From Thermoplasmata archaeon (lineage in GTDB: Archaea > Thermoplasmatota > Thermoplasmata > Thermoplasmatales > Thermoplasmataceae): a stretch of DNA of 25,710 bases. The stretch's first letter is position 1. Each line of letters opens with the position of its first letter. The DNA is taken from the NCBI GenBank assembly GCA_021835185.1, contig JAKBQO010000006.1, positions 1-25,710 on the forward strand, read 5' to 3'. Below, in pieces: positions 1-7,924 of this stretch. The notes beneath the pieces were generated by a model that saw only the letters and a list, made by a program, of their open reading frames with translations, did not search any database and was not told where the DNA came from. The translations under genes and the position numbers were made by a program.

Positions 1-232
1 CTACTACCTGATAGGTCGCAGACTCATCCTTGAGCGTCGGAACTTTTATTGCTTAAACATTCCAGTTTTAAGCAATTATAAGGTATTATCCTCAGTTTCC
101 CGAGGTTATCCCTTACTCAAGGTTAGATTATCCACGTGTTACTGAGCAGTTTGCCGGCATCTTACGATACCTTGACTCGCATGGCTTAGTCGGAACTTGA
201 TAGCGGTGGCCGCCGGCAGGATCAACCGGAGT
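1..232 (-). rRNA. 16S ribosomal RNA, 5' end (partial)
   Basis: Read on the minus strand, the sequence begins near 232 with the archaeal 16S 5' signature TCCGGTTGATCCTGCCGG and continues through conserved blocks such as TAAGCCATGCGAGTC, GTAACACGTGGATAATC and CCTATCAGGTAGTAG. Only the first 230 or so bases are in the window; the rest lies beyond position 1. The segment at 48-76 forms an AT-rich hairpin that fits a variable helix of the 5' domain. Its low GC content suggests a mesophile or moderate thermophile. In Thermoplasma the 16S, 23S and 5S genes are unlinked; whether that holds here cannot be seen. The exact mature 5' end is uncertain by a few bases. Confidence 0.97.
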
Positions 233-247
233 TAATCCTACCTCCAC

Positions 248-261
248 TCTTATTAATAAGA
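248..261. repeat. 14-bp perfect palindrome in 16S leader
   Basis: TCTTATTAATAAGA is its own reverse complement. It lies about 16 bases before the predicted 16S 5' end, inside the presumed pre-rRNA leader. It may be part of a processing structure; it has no loop of its own, so a simple hairpin is unlikely. Confidence 0.6.
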
Positions 262-290
262 AATTAGCGGCCTTGCCTTACATATCGGAA

Positions 291-306
291 CTCATCATAT
301 GATGAG
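291..306. repeat. 16-bp perfect palindrome in 16S leader
   Basis: CTCATCATATGATGAG is a perfect 8+8 palindrome about 60 bases upstream of 16S. It could be a protein-binding site or part of the precursor rRNA fold. It contains an AUGAUGA C-box-like string, but no matching D box follows. Confidence 0.6.
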
Positions 307-532
307 AACTTCATCTGTCCCAATCCTGGAATATAGATTTCATCATTGCACTTTGTGCATATATCCATCTATTTGCTGTAGATTGGTTTTGTTGACTACT
401 CTAAATCACTTAGCAATATTTAAGGATTTTCAATTTATGAATTTATATAAAATCAATAAAAATAATGAGATATTATATATTAATATTATAATATTGAATC
501 TTTATATTTCAGAATACCTTTAAATTTCAGGG

Positions 533-1792
533 TTAGTGATATAAATCCACATCAAAATATATATCTATTCCAACTCTTTTGATATCATTTAGAAATTCTG
601 GATAACTCTTATTTATTTTTTCTACATTAACATATTCGGTATGTGATTCAGCTATTATTCCGGCTATTATCGCACTCATTATCATCCGGTGATCGGTAAA
701 TGCTATTGATCCAGGGTCTTTAATACTATCTCTTTTAATGATGATAGATTCTTCATTTGTTACAACCGAGGCACCAAAGGCACGGCACATATCAATTATC
801 CCTTTCCATCTATCAGATTCCTTTGTCTTCAGTCTATGATAATTGTAAATTTTCACACCTTCAGGTGAAAATATCCCTATTACTGATATTATTGGCGCTA
901 TATCAGGGGATACTGAGGCATCTACTATAATTTCATCCATATGATCCGCCTTCTCAACGTTAAGCTCTCCATTATGAAAATCGATGGATCCGGTTGCTCT
1001 GCGCAATAAATCCACAACAATCCGGTCCGGTTGAAGAGAATTTTCATTCAGGTTTTTTATTTTTATATTGCCAGAAAATATACCTAGAACCATGAAGTAT
1101 GAAGCAGAGGAATAATCACCTTCTATATCAACATCTTTTATATCATAATTGCCAGTTGTTATAGAATAGTTATTACCATCACGATGTACTGTAACACCAA
1201 AATTGAGGAGGCAACTCTCTGTAATTTTAACATAATCTTCTGACACCATATTGCCTGCAGCAAATTTTCCGCTTCCCAGAATGGAATAATAATACAGCAT
1301 AGCACTTATGAACTGGGAACTTGTGCTACCATCAATTCTGACCGGCTTATTAGAAGAGTTGCCTGCATCCAGCCTGTAAAATCCATCCTCACACCGGTTA
1401 AAATGACTGCCTGCTTCTGACAGGGCATTTATTAATGTCTCTACAGGCCTTCTGGCCAGCTGTGGTTCACCAGTGATAAGTGTATGGCATTTTCGTGCTG
1501 CTAATAGTCCCAGAGAAAGTCTGTAGGATGTACCTGATTCTCCAACATAAATACCGTCGGGGCATCTAAAATCAGGTTTTATCCTTATACTTTTTTTATC
1601 ATATACAATGGAGGCATTACAGGTTTCTGCAATTTTTATTGATATTATCTCATCATCAGAAAATGATACATTGTTAATTTTTATGGGCTTGTTGGAAAAA
1701 GCAGAATATAGTATATATCTCTGAGTAAAACTTTTCGAGGATGGTGCAAAAATTGTCCCAAAAATCTCTCCTTTTCTTACCTTCATATTCAT
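533..1792 (-). CDS. aroA: 3-phosphoshikimate 1-carboxyvinyltransferase (EPSP synthase)
   Basis: This enzyme joins shikimate-3-phosphate and phosphoenolpyruvate to give EPSP, the sixth step of the shikimate pathway, in the cytoplasm. The protein has 419 residues, normal for the family. Visible motifs are the N-terminal SSKSFTQR (PEP-binding lysine about residue 20), GESGTSYR (the GxxGTxxR loop), RRPVETL, GSTSSQF, EGDYSSASYF, an aspartate in the VSPDIAP block, KESDRWKG, DHRM and the C-terminal KSYPEF lysine. All expected substrate-binding residues appear present. It is the last gene of the aroB-aroE-aroK-aroA operon, beginning 2 bases after the aroK stop. The ATG at 1792 has no clear ribosome binding site; the methionine at residue 3 is an alternative. 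The next gene downstream on this strand is the 16S rRNA. Confidence 0.95.
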   Translation of the reverse strand: MNMKVRKGEIFGTIFAPSSKSFTQRYILYSAFSNKPIKINNVSFSDDEIISIKIAETCNASIVYDKKSIRIKPDFRCPDGIYVGESGTSYRLSLGLLAARKCHTLITGEPQLARRPVETLINALSEAGSHFNRCEDGFYRLDAGNSSNKPVRIDGSTSSQFISAMLYYYSILGSGKFAAGNMVSEDYVKITESCLLNFGVTVHRDGNNYSITTGNYDIKDVDIEGDYSSASYFMVLGIFSGNIKIKNLNENSLQPDRIVVDLLRRATGSIDFHNGELNVEKADHMDEIIVDASVSPDIAPIISVIGIFSPEGVKIYNYHRLKTKESDRWKGIIDMCRAFGASVVTNEESIIIKRDSIKDPGSIAFTDHRMIMSAIIAGIIAESHTEYVNVEKINKSYPEFLNDIKRVGIDIYFDVDLYH

Positions 1793-1794
1793 AG

Positions 1795-2607
1795 CTAAGA
1801 TATATTAATTTCTGTATTATTAAATCTGCTTTTTATAACATGAGAACCGTCAGATGTGAGTTCTTTAAAGGAACTTTCCATAGAACTCTTTGTCTCATAT
1901 ATTCCAAACACAGCAGGACCCTTACCGCTTCTTCCTGCGTATACTGCACCCGTTTCAAGCATATGGTTTATTACAGGAATGTCAGATCCATCACTGAAAA
2001 TATGGCCATTTAGCATCATAGATTCGTATATGTAGCCATCTTTCAGGAGTTTTAATATTCTGCCATAAAAATTTTTATATCCAGAAAAATCCATGTTTTT
2101 CAATCCATATGTCTCTGTTTTTTTGTTTCCAAATTCCAAAATAATATATTTCTCTTCAATTTTATGCCTTGATATGATACTATTTCTGACATTGTCAGTA
2201 AAGCAAAATCCCCCGTAATAAGCTATTGATAGGTCATCAATAGCCCCTGTTATTGAGGTATTGTTATGCACCGATGCCTTAGACGCTATTTTTAATATAT
2301 CCTCAGAATCCATATCCTTACCATTCATTTTCAAAATTCCATATATTACTGAAAGTGTCATGGCGCTGCTGCTTTTGAGTCCCATACCCATTGGAATCTG
2401 GCTTTTTATATTTACTGAATATTTGTCAGGCAATGTGAACATCGACCTGATAAAATTTACCGTATCGGCAACTTCAGTGGTAGGGAAAATATCAAATTCA
2501 TTTTGATTAATTTCTGTATACATTGGTAGGTTTATTGATACTGCTGCACCATAACCATTGATAAATGCAGACAGGACGGAAAGTCCACCATTAGTTTTAA
2601 CAATCAT
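1795..2607 (-). CDS. aroK: Shikimate kinase, archaeal GHMP type
   Basis: This enzyme phosphorylates shikimate with ATP, the fifth step of the pathway. It belongs to the archaeal GHMP-kinase shikimate kinases, unrelated to the bacterial P-loop AroK. The GHMP ATP-binding motif is clear as PMGMGLKSSSA (about residues 72-82), and a C-terminal glycine-rich segment GRSGKGPAVFG matches the third GHMP motif. I place the start at ATG 2607. It is preceded at a 7-base spacing by GAGGGGTGA, an excellent Shine-Dalgarno match, and this start aligns with what I recall of the family's N terminus. An earlier in-frame ATG at 2625 overlaps the aroE stop by 4 bases and would add six residues. The gene sits between aroE and aroA in the operon. 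Confidence 0.92.
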   Translation of the reverse strand: MIVKTNGGLSVLSAFINGYGAAVSINLPMYTEINQNEFDIFPTTEVADTVNFIRSMFTLPDKYSVNIKSQIPMGMGLKSSSAMTLSVIYGILKMNGKDMDSEDILKIASKASVHNNTSITGAIDDLSIAYYGGFCFTDNVRNSIISRHKIEEKYIILEFGNKKTETYGLKNMDFSGYKNFYGRILKLLKDGYIYESMMLNGHIFSDGSDIPVINHMLETGAVYAGRSGKGPAVFGIYETKSSMESSFKELTSDGSHVIKSRFNNTEINIS

Positions 2608-2614
2608 ATTATAT

Positions 2615-2623
2615 TCACCCCTC
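2615..2623 (-). promoter_or_regulatory. Shine-Dalgarno site deciding the aroK start
   Basis: On the minus strand this reads GAGGGGTGA, complementary to the usual archaeal 16S 3' end, and lies 7 bases before the ATG at 2607. It overlaps the upstream in-frame ATG at 2625 and so favours the downstream start. Confidence 0.7.
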
Positions 2624-3404
2624 ATTTTAGATTTTCAAAGAAAATATTACGGAATTCTGAGTAATCTATAGATAAATTATATATTTTTTTCATTGTTTCT
2701 ATGCCCTGCCCAATAAACATGTCAACACCATTTACAGCGGTTCCTTCTCTTGCCTCAACGGCTTTTAAGAATGGGGTTTTGAGAGGGTTGTATATAATGT
2801 CTATACCTATTTTTCCCTTAATTATGCGATTAGCAGGAACTGGCATACCTGTGTCCGGAAAGGTTCCAATGGGAGTGCAGTTGATAATTATATCGTAATC
2901 ATTAATCTCATCATATCCTACTGTATTTATTCCGGCAATACTCTTTTTCCCGGGTTTTCTGGATACTATACTAATATCAGAATTATAATTCCGGATTATT
3001 GCGTATGTTATAGTTCTTGCCGCACCGCCAGATCCCATTATTATAACTTTTTTACCTGAAAAATCAATGTTGTTTTTTCTGGCAAGCATAAGGAAACCGT
3101 CATAATCACTATTGTAACCGTATAATTTTCCTCCCTCGTTCTTTACCAGATTCACCGACCCGGTAGCCGAAACTATATCATCCACATGATCTATGAATTT
3201 TAATGATACCTCCTTATAGGGTGCAGTGATATTAAATCCTGCCATTACTTCTCTGGCCAGGTCAAAGAATCCTGGCAAATTATCCCTATGTACTTCTATT
3301 GCAAGATACTGAGAATCTATTCCATACTTTCTGAAGATCCTGTTATAAATATCCTGTCCCACTGAATGTCCCACAGGGCTCCCGATCAATGCTGAAAAAT
3401 TCAT
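2622..3404 (-). CDS. aroE: Shikimate dehydrogenase
   Basis: This enzyme reduces 3-dehydroshikimate to shikimate, usually with NADPH, the fourth step of the pathway. It has 260 residues, standard for AroE. The N-terminal substrate domain shows GSPVGHSV, then NITAPYKE with the catalytic lysine at about residue 64, and NSDYDGF with the catalytic aspartate at about 100. The Rossmann nucleotide-binding loop is GSGGAA at 124-129. NCTPIGTFPD and the C-terminal GVDMFIGQG complete the family pattern. One oddity is that the SxS pair that normally binds the shikimate carboxylate (HSLSP) reads HSVGQ here, so the second serine is glycine. The start overlaps the aroB stop by 4 bases, suggesting translational coupling. 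Confidence 0.95.
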   Translation of the reverse strand: MNFSALIGSPVGHSVGQDIYNRIFRKYGIDSQYLAIEVHRDNLPGFFDLAREVMAGFNITAPYKEVSLKFIDHVDDIVSATGSVNLVKNEGGKLYGYNSDYDGFLMLARKNNIDFSGKKVIIMGSGGAARTITYAIIRNYNSDISIVSRKPGKKSIAGINTVGYDEINDYDIIINCTPIGTFPDTGMPVPANRIIKGKIGIDIIYNPLKTPFLKAVEAREGTAVNGVDMFIGQGIETMKKIYNLSIDYSEFRNIFFENLK

Positions 3405-4501
3405 AGGCTATCCCTGTAAATATTAATGTAACGCCTGAGCTGCGAGAATTCTATTTCACCAATTTCCGCGCTGCCTAAACCATTTAACATCACCATATTG
3501 AGTTTTCCCCCTTCCACCTTTTTGTCGTTTTTTATGTATGATAGAAGTTGATCTGTTTCAATATCCCTGAAATCTATTAATGGAATGCCATAGGCGGATA
3601 CAGCGGCCCTAATTATATCATGAAAGGGCTGTGAAAAGCCGGATTTGTAAGCTATATAACTTTCCAGTACCATTCCATTTGCAACTGCAGTTCCGTGTGG
3701 TATCCTGTTTCCGGTATAGGATTCAAGGGCATGTCCTATTGAGTGCCCAAAATTAAGGAGATAACGTATTTTTTTTGTGTCATAAAAATCCTCAGAGACC
3801 ACATCCAGCTTTATTTTTATACTCCTCGATATTATATGTTCAAGGCTTTCAGCATTATGAACTGAATCTATGTTATTTCTGAGAAAATAATCAAAGAATG
3901 ATCCATCCCTGACCAGGGCCATTTTTATGGCTTCGGCTATTCCATCCCGTAAGATAGTAGGATCTGATTCAACCAGGAAATCTACATCATCAAATACCAC
4001 ATCAGGACTATAGAATGTCCCTATGGCATTTTTAAGATTCATAAAGTTTATTGCATTTTTACCCCCGATGGAACTGTCTACCTGTGCGAGCAGGGTTGTT
4101 GGAACACCTATAAGATGAATGCCTCTTTTATATACAGATGCAGAATATCCGATAAGGTCTCCAAGAGTGCCACCCCCAATATAGGATATGGAATTATTGC
4201 GTTCAATTTCCATGCTTATCAATTTTCTTACAATAATATTGAAATACTTCGTTGATTTGGATGCTTCACCATCCCTGAGAAAATATTTGAATGAGGATAT
4301 GGAATTGATTTTCTTTTTATATAGCTGTTTCAGGGCATAACTTACAAAGGAGACATTTTTCATGTATTTTTCCATGGAACTGTTAATCTCATTTTCCAGT
4401 CCCGATCCTATGTATATTTTTATGTTTTTGCCATTTATGGACTTTTCCAGCTTCTCCATGAGTAATGATGTCAAGGTATTATATTTAACAATCGATTCCA
4501 T
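3401..4501 (-). CDS. aroB: 3-dehydroquinate synthase, classical NAD-dependent AroB
   Basis: This enzyme cyclises DAHP to 3-dehydroquinate, the second step of the shikimate pathway. It shows the classical AroB sequence: GGGTLGDLIGYSASVYKRG, PTTLLAQVDSSIGGK, the metal-binding glutamate in GIAEAIK, and the metal-ligand histidines in NFGHSIGHALE and PHGTAVANG. This is the bacterial-type enzyme, not the alternative dehydroquinate synthase of most Euryarchaeota; Thermoplasmatales are known to use the classical route. I prefer ATG 4501, because a minus-strand TATA-like box at about 4518-4531 would place transcription start there. A GTG at 4519 would add six residues. It is the first gene of the operon. 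DAHP synthase, dehydroquinate dehydratase and chorismate synthase are not in the window. Confidence 0.93.
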   Translation of the reverse strand: MESIVKYNTLTSLLMEKLEKSINGKNIKIYIGSGLENEINSSMEKYMKNVSFVSYALKQLYKKKINSISSFKYFLRDGEASKSTKYFNIIVRKLISMEIERNNSISYIGGGTLGDLIGYSASVYKRGIHLIGVPTTLLAQVDSSIGGKNAINFMNLKNAIGTFYSPDVVFDDVDFLVESDPTILRDGIAEAIKMALVRDGSFFDYFLRNNIDSVHNAESLEHIISRSIKIKLDVVSEDFYDTKKIRYLLNFGHSIGHALESYTGNRIPHGTAVANGMVLESYIAYKSGFSQPFHDIIRAAVSAYGIPLIDFRDIETDQLLSYIKNDKKVEGGKLNMVMLNGLGSAEIGEIEFSQLRRYINIYRDSL

Positions 4502-4559
4502 GATGCCTGTACTATACACAATATAAAAAAATATAATTACATATAATTTATTACCAATA
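4502..4559. promoter_or_regulatory. Shared divergent promoter region, aroB and argS
   Basis: Only 58 bases separate the preferred aroB start from argS. AAAATATAAT at 4528-4537 is about 27 bases before the argS ATG, fitting a leaderless transcript. On the other strand TTTTTTTATATTG at about 4518-4531 is correctly placed for aroB ATG 4501. The two TATA elements overlap, so the two transcription units probably compete for or share factor binding. Confidence 0.55.
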
Positions 4560-6188
4560 ATGCTTCTTTTTGACGATTACAGAAAAATTATACTGGATGA
4601 AATTAAAAAAATATACAGTATACAGGACAATGACATGGACATAAATGGCAATTTCGGTGATTTTACACTTAAAATATTCAAATTTAAGGAAAACAGAGGC
4701 GAGGTTTATTCCAAAATTAAATCAATTCTGGTCAAAGATTTCATAGATAAAATAGAATTGCAGGGGAACTACATAAATTTTTATATAAGGCCAGAAAAAA
4801 TGCTTGATACTGTAGACAATTCTCTTGAAACCTTTGGTATGTACCCCAACGTTTTTCAGGATACCTCCAAGGCGCTTATAGAACATACAAGTTCAAATCC
4901 TACCGGGCCAATACATGTGGGCAGAATAAGAAATTCAATAATAGGAGACTCTATTTACAGGATAATAAACAGATATGGCACAAGGTCATGTACACAGTAC
5001 TTTGTGAATGATTCCGGGAAACAGGTGATATCATTATATCTGGGGCATATAAAATATCATAGGGATGAGGAGATGACTGTGGAAAATCTTCTGGATGGTT
5101 ACCAGAAGATCTACACAAACATTGAAAAAGACCCTGATATTAAAAAAGAGGTACAGGCACTGGATGAAAGATATGAAAACGGGGACAGCCAGCTTATAAA
5201 GGAAATACAGAAAACAGCATCTATTGTTCTGCAATCCATAACAGATTCTCTGGAAAAACTTGGCATCCACATATCAACATATGTTTGGGAATCAAATTTT
5301 ATAATGTACGGCAATGTTGCTGAACTTATAAATTCACTTTCTGAGAACCTGAAATCAGAGGGAAAAGCTAAATATATAGAAATAGGTGACAAAAAAATAT
5401 TTCTGACAAGGCAGGACGGCACATCTCTATATTTTGCCAGGGACCTCGTATATCACATGTTTAAATCAGAAAATTTCGACTGGATAATAGATGTTCTTGG
5501 AGAAGACCATAAGGACCATGCAAAAAACCTTGACTACGTTCTTCATAAATTTCTAGATTTTCCCTCAAGAATCGATTACCTGTTCTATGGCTTTGTTTCT
5601 CTGGATACAGGAAAAATGTCCACAAGAAAGGGCAATATTATAACGGTGAATGATCTATACGAAAAAACTGTTGAGGAATCTGTCCGTATAATAAAGGAAA
5701 AAAGGCCGGATTATGAAAAAGACGAAATTGATAGGATAAGCAGGGCAATAGCAGCATCGTCTATCCGATTTAATATTGTAAAAATAAATGCAAACAAGCC
5801 CCTGACATTCAGATGGGAAGAAGCACTTAATTTTGAGGGAGATTCTGCTCCATACATAATGTATGCCTATGCCAGGGCATGCAGCCTTATCTCTCGCTCG
5901 GGGAAAAGCGGGAAATCTTCAGGGGAATACAATGAATATGAAAAAAATCTCATCAAGGCAATATATTTTTACCCCTATTATATACAGAATTCTGTGGACT
6001 TTCTCAGGGCAGATATTATGGCAGGGTACATGCTTTACCTTGTAAAATCTTTCAATGATTTTTACCTGAACTGTCCAATAGTAGGCACTGAAGAGGAGCA
6101 GAAAAGGATAAAAATAGTAGAGGTCTTCAAAAAGATTATGGAGGATAGTGCAGAACTTGTAGGAATCCAGCTTCTGGAAAAGATATAA
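4560..6188 (+). CDS. argS: Arginyl-tRNA synthetase
   Basis: This enzyme charges tRNA-Arg with arginine using ATP. It is a class I aminoacyl-tRNA synthetase of 542 residues, normal to slightly short. An N-terminal Add-1 type tRNA-contact domain (about 1-105) is followed by the catalytic core with SSNPTGPIHVGRIRNS (HIGH region at residues 119-122), then YFVNDSGKQV, DGTSLYFARDL, VLGEDHKDHAK and the second signature KMSTRKGN (about 352-359). The C-terminal helical anticodon-binding domain contains FEGDSAPYIMYAYARA. The last histidine of the HIGH box is arginine here (HVGR). The ATG at 4560 has a TATA box about 27 bases upstream and no Shine-Dalgarno site, consistent with leaderless translation. 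Confidence 0.96.
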   Translation: MLLFDDYRKIILDEIKKIYSIQDNDMDINGNFGDFTLKIFKFKENRGEVYSKIKSILVKDFIDKIELQGNYINFYIRPEKMLDTVDNSLETFGMYPNVFQDTSKALIEHTSSNPTGPIHVGRIRNSIIGDSIYRIINRYGTRSCTQYFVNDSGKQVISLYLGHIKYHRDEEMTVENLLDGYQKIYTNIEKDPDIKKEVQALDERYENGDSQLIKEIQKTASIVLQSITDSLEKLGIHISTYVWESNFIMYGNVAELINSLSENLKSEGKAKYIEIGDKKIFLTRQDGTSLYFARDLVYHMFKSENFDWIIDVLGEDHKDHAKNLDYVLHKFLDFPSRIDYLFYGFVSLDTGKMSTRKGNIITVNDLYEKTVEESVRIIKEKRPDYEKDEIDRISRAIAASSIRFNIVKINANKPLTFRWEEALNFEGDSAPYIMYAYARACSLISRSGKSGKSSGEYNEYEKNLIKAIYFYPYYIQNSVDFLRADIMAGYMLYLVKSFNDFYLNCPIVGTEEEQKRIKIVEVFKKIMEDSAELVGIQLLEKI

Positions 6189-6208
6189 TATGGAATAATA
6201 ATACTACC

Positions 6209-6226
6209 AATAAGCTTATTATATTC
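6209..6226 (+). promoter_or_regulatory. pyk promoter with overlapping palindrome
   Basis: In the 54-base gap between argS and pyk, a TATA-like TTATTATATT at 6216-6225 lies about 22 bases before the pyk ATG. A perfect palindrome AATAAGCTTATT at 6209-6220 overlaps its upstream edge. pyk therefore has its own probable promoter and is likely leaderless. Confidence 0.5.
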
Positions 6227-6242
6227 TGAATTATCCATTTTT

Positions 6243-7922
6243 ATGACAAAAACTAAGATAGTTGCCACAATAGGCCCTGCAAGTTTCGATGAATCCACCA
6301 TTATAAAAATGGCCGACAAGGGCCTGGCTACCATCAGGATCAATACAGCGCATATTGAACCTGGCTATATCACAGATGTTAGCCGCCTCGTCTATAGAAT
6401 CAATAAGGAACACAATAAAAAACTTGGAATAATGGTAGATTTGAAGGGTCCTGAACTGAGAACCGGTCAGTTTCAGAATGGGATTTTAAACATAGTGGCT
6501 GGAAAAATATACAATATTTCGGATGGGCCAGGGGGTGAATCAGACATATCCATAAATTACAAAATTTCTGATTATATTGACAAAGATACTCTAATAGCCA
6601 TAAACGATGGAAGGGTAAGATTCAATGTGGAATCAATAGGCAATGGAATAATAAAGGCACAGGCAATGGATAATGGAACATTGCATGACAGGTCAAGGGT
6701 AAATATTCCAGGTAAATACATTGATTTAGGAGTTCTTACGGACCGGGACAAAATGTTCATAGAGGAAAGCCTGAAGAACGACATAAATTTCTATGCCCTT
6801 TCCTTTGTTCAATCAAGGGAAAATGTATACGAACTGCAGGATTATATATATGATAGAAACGGCCGCGGAGACATCATAAGCAAGATAGAAACAAAGAGTG
6901 GATATGACAACCTGGAATCCATTGTAAAAGCTTCTGATTTTATCATGGTTGCAAGAGGGGATCTGGGCGTTGAGCTTCCCCTGAAGGAGGTTGCCATGGC
7001 CCAGAAGAGAATTATAAACATATCACATAAATATGCAGTGCCTACCATAGTTGCAACACAGATGCTTGAATCCATGGTAAATTTAGACTCACCTACAAGG
7101 GCAGAGGTATCTGATGTAACAAACGCAATACTGGATGACACGGACGCAGTAATGCTCTCAGAGGAGACAGCAATGGGAAAATATCCGGTGGAAGCTGTAA
7201 CATACCTTTATGAAATTTCCAAGTATGTGGAATCCCAATCAGTATCATTCCCTGAACCAGAAAATTTCATGGTGGACCCAATAGCATTTTCCGTGGCAAA
7301 GGGTGTAAAAATTATGTCGAGTACCATTGATGTGAGTTCAATTGTTGCATTGACAAGATCCGGGCACACAGCAAAAATAATATCAGCAATAAGGCCGGTT
7401 AATGATATTTATGCAGTTGTACAATCCGAATGGGTTGCAAGGTCCATAAATCTTATGAAGGGTGTTGTGCCTGTTGTACTGCCTCATGAGTATGCACAGA
7501 AAGAGGATATTTATGAAATAATAAATAAAATTGCGCCACTGGGATTCCTGCAACCGGGAGAGAAAACAATAGTAGTCTCTGGGTCACCTTCACTCTATCT
7601 GGGTGGGACCAACAGTATACGGGTGCTTTCCATAGGGCGCTTTATGGGCAGAGGATATCCTGCAGGAACCAGTGTCACAGGAAAAGTGGATACAGATGTA
7701 CCTGAAAATGGAAACATCATACTGCTGGATAAATACGAAGGCACAATTGATTATTCAAAATATGATGCTATTATAATCAAATCAGATGTTACAAACAGGA
7801 TAATAGATAAATTCCTGGATTTAGGAAAAACTCTTGTGTATAATGCAGAACTTGTAGAAAAAATAGATAAAAATATTACAATCAGCATTGATGCTGATAC
7901 AGGCATTATTACAGGAATATAA
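6243..7922 (+). CDS. pyk: Pyruvate kinase with C-terminal extension
   Basis: This enzyme converts PEP and ADP to pyruvate and ATP, the last step of glycolysis and of the non-phosphorylating Entner-Doudoroff pathway. The catalytic barrel shows KIVATIGPAS, VDLKGPELRTG, SKIETKSG with the catalytic lysine, FIMVARGDLGVELP, ATQMLESM and a DAVMLSEETA block. The allosteric C domain has the ALTRSGHTAKIIS segment. At 559 residues it is about 85 longer than ordinary pyruvate kinases. The extra tail (from about residue 475, GRGYPAGTSVTGKV, to the end ISIDADTGIITGI) resembles the swivelling PEP-utiliser domain appended to Bacillus pyruvate kinases, but lacks the TSHA histidine motif. The usual NFSH loop near the N terminus reads NTAH. 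The stop is 2 bases from the convergent dehydrogenase gene. Confidence 0.95.
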   Translation: MTKTKIVATIGPASFDESTIIKMADKGLATIRINTAHIEPGYITDVSRLVYRINKEHNKKLGIMVDLKGPELRTGQFQNGILNIVAGKIYNISDGPGGESDISINYKISDYIDKDTLIAINDGRVRFNVESIGNGIIKAQAMDNGTLHDRSRVNIPGKYIDLGVLTDRDKMFIEESLKNDINFYALSFVQSRENVYELQDYIYDRNGRGDIISKIETKSGYDNLESIVKASDFIMVARGDLGVELPLKEVAMAQKRIINISHKYAVPTIVATQMLESMVNLDSPTRAEVSDVTNAILDDTDAVMLSEETAMGKYPVEAVTYLYEISKYVESQSVSFPEPENFMVDPIAFSVAKGVKIMSSTIDVSSIVALTRSGHTAKIISAIRPVNDIYAVVQSEWVARSINLMKGVVPVVLPHEYAQKEDIYEIINKIAPLGFLQPGEKTIVVSGSPSLYLGGTNSIRVLSIGRFMGRGYPAGTSVTGKVDTDVPENGNIILLDKYEGTIDYSKYDAIIIKSDVTNRIIDKFLDLGKTLVYNAELVEKIDKNITISIDADTGIITGI

Positions 7923-7924
7923 AT

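Larger units (their letters stand above)
233..532 (-). promoter_or_regulatory. 16S rRNA leader and promoter region
   Basis: This 300-base stretch between the end of aroA and the 16S gene has no convincing coding region. The 74-codon frame on the plus strand at 299-523 has no start signals and AT-driven composition. Two minus-strand promoter candidates are visible: TTAAATATT at 415-423, preceded by a purine-rich stretch, and TTTATATAAAT near 441-452. The distal half (about 430-520) is extremely AT-rich. The leader proximal to 16S holds two perfect palindromes, at 248-261 and 291-306, which could be processing or regulatory elements. Which TATA box is used cannot be decided from sequence. Confidence 0.5.

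Noticed and set aside
48..76. Strong AT-rich hairpin (ATTGCTTAAA ... TTTAAGCAAT)
   Set aside because: It falls inside the 16S gene and matches the expected position of a variable rRNA helix, so it needs no separate explanation.
299..305. AUGAUGA C-box-like string, possible C/D guide RNA
   Set aside because: The string is part of the 16-bp palindrome, and no D box (CUGA) or D'/C' pair follows at a suitable distance on either strand.
299..523. 74-codon open frame on the plus strand upstream of 16S
   Set aside because: It lies antisense within the rRNA leader/promoter region, has no promoter or ribosome binding site, and its composition follows the local AT richness.
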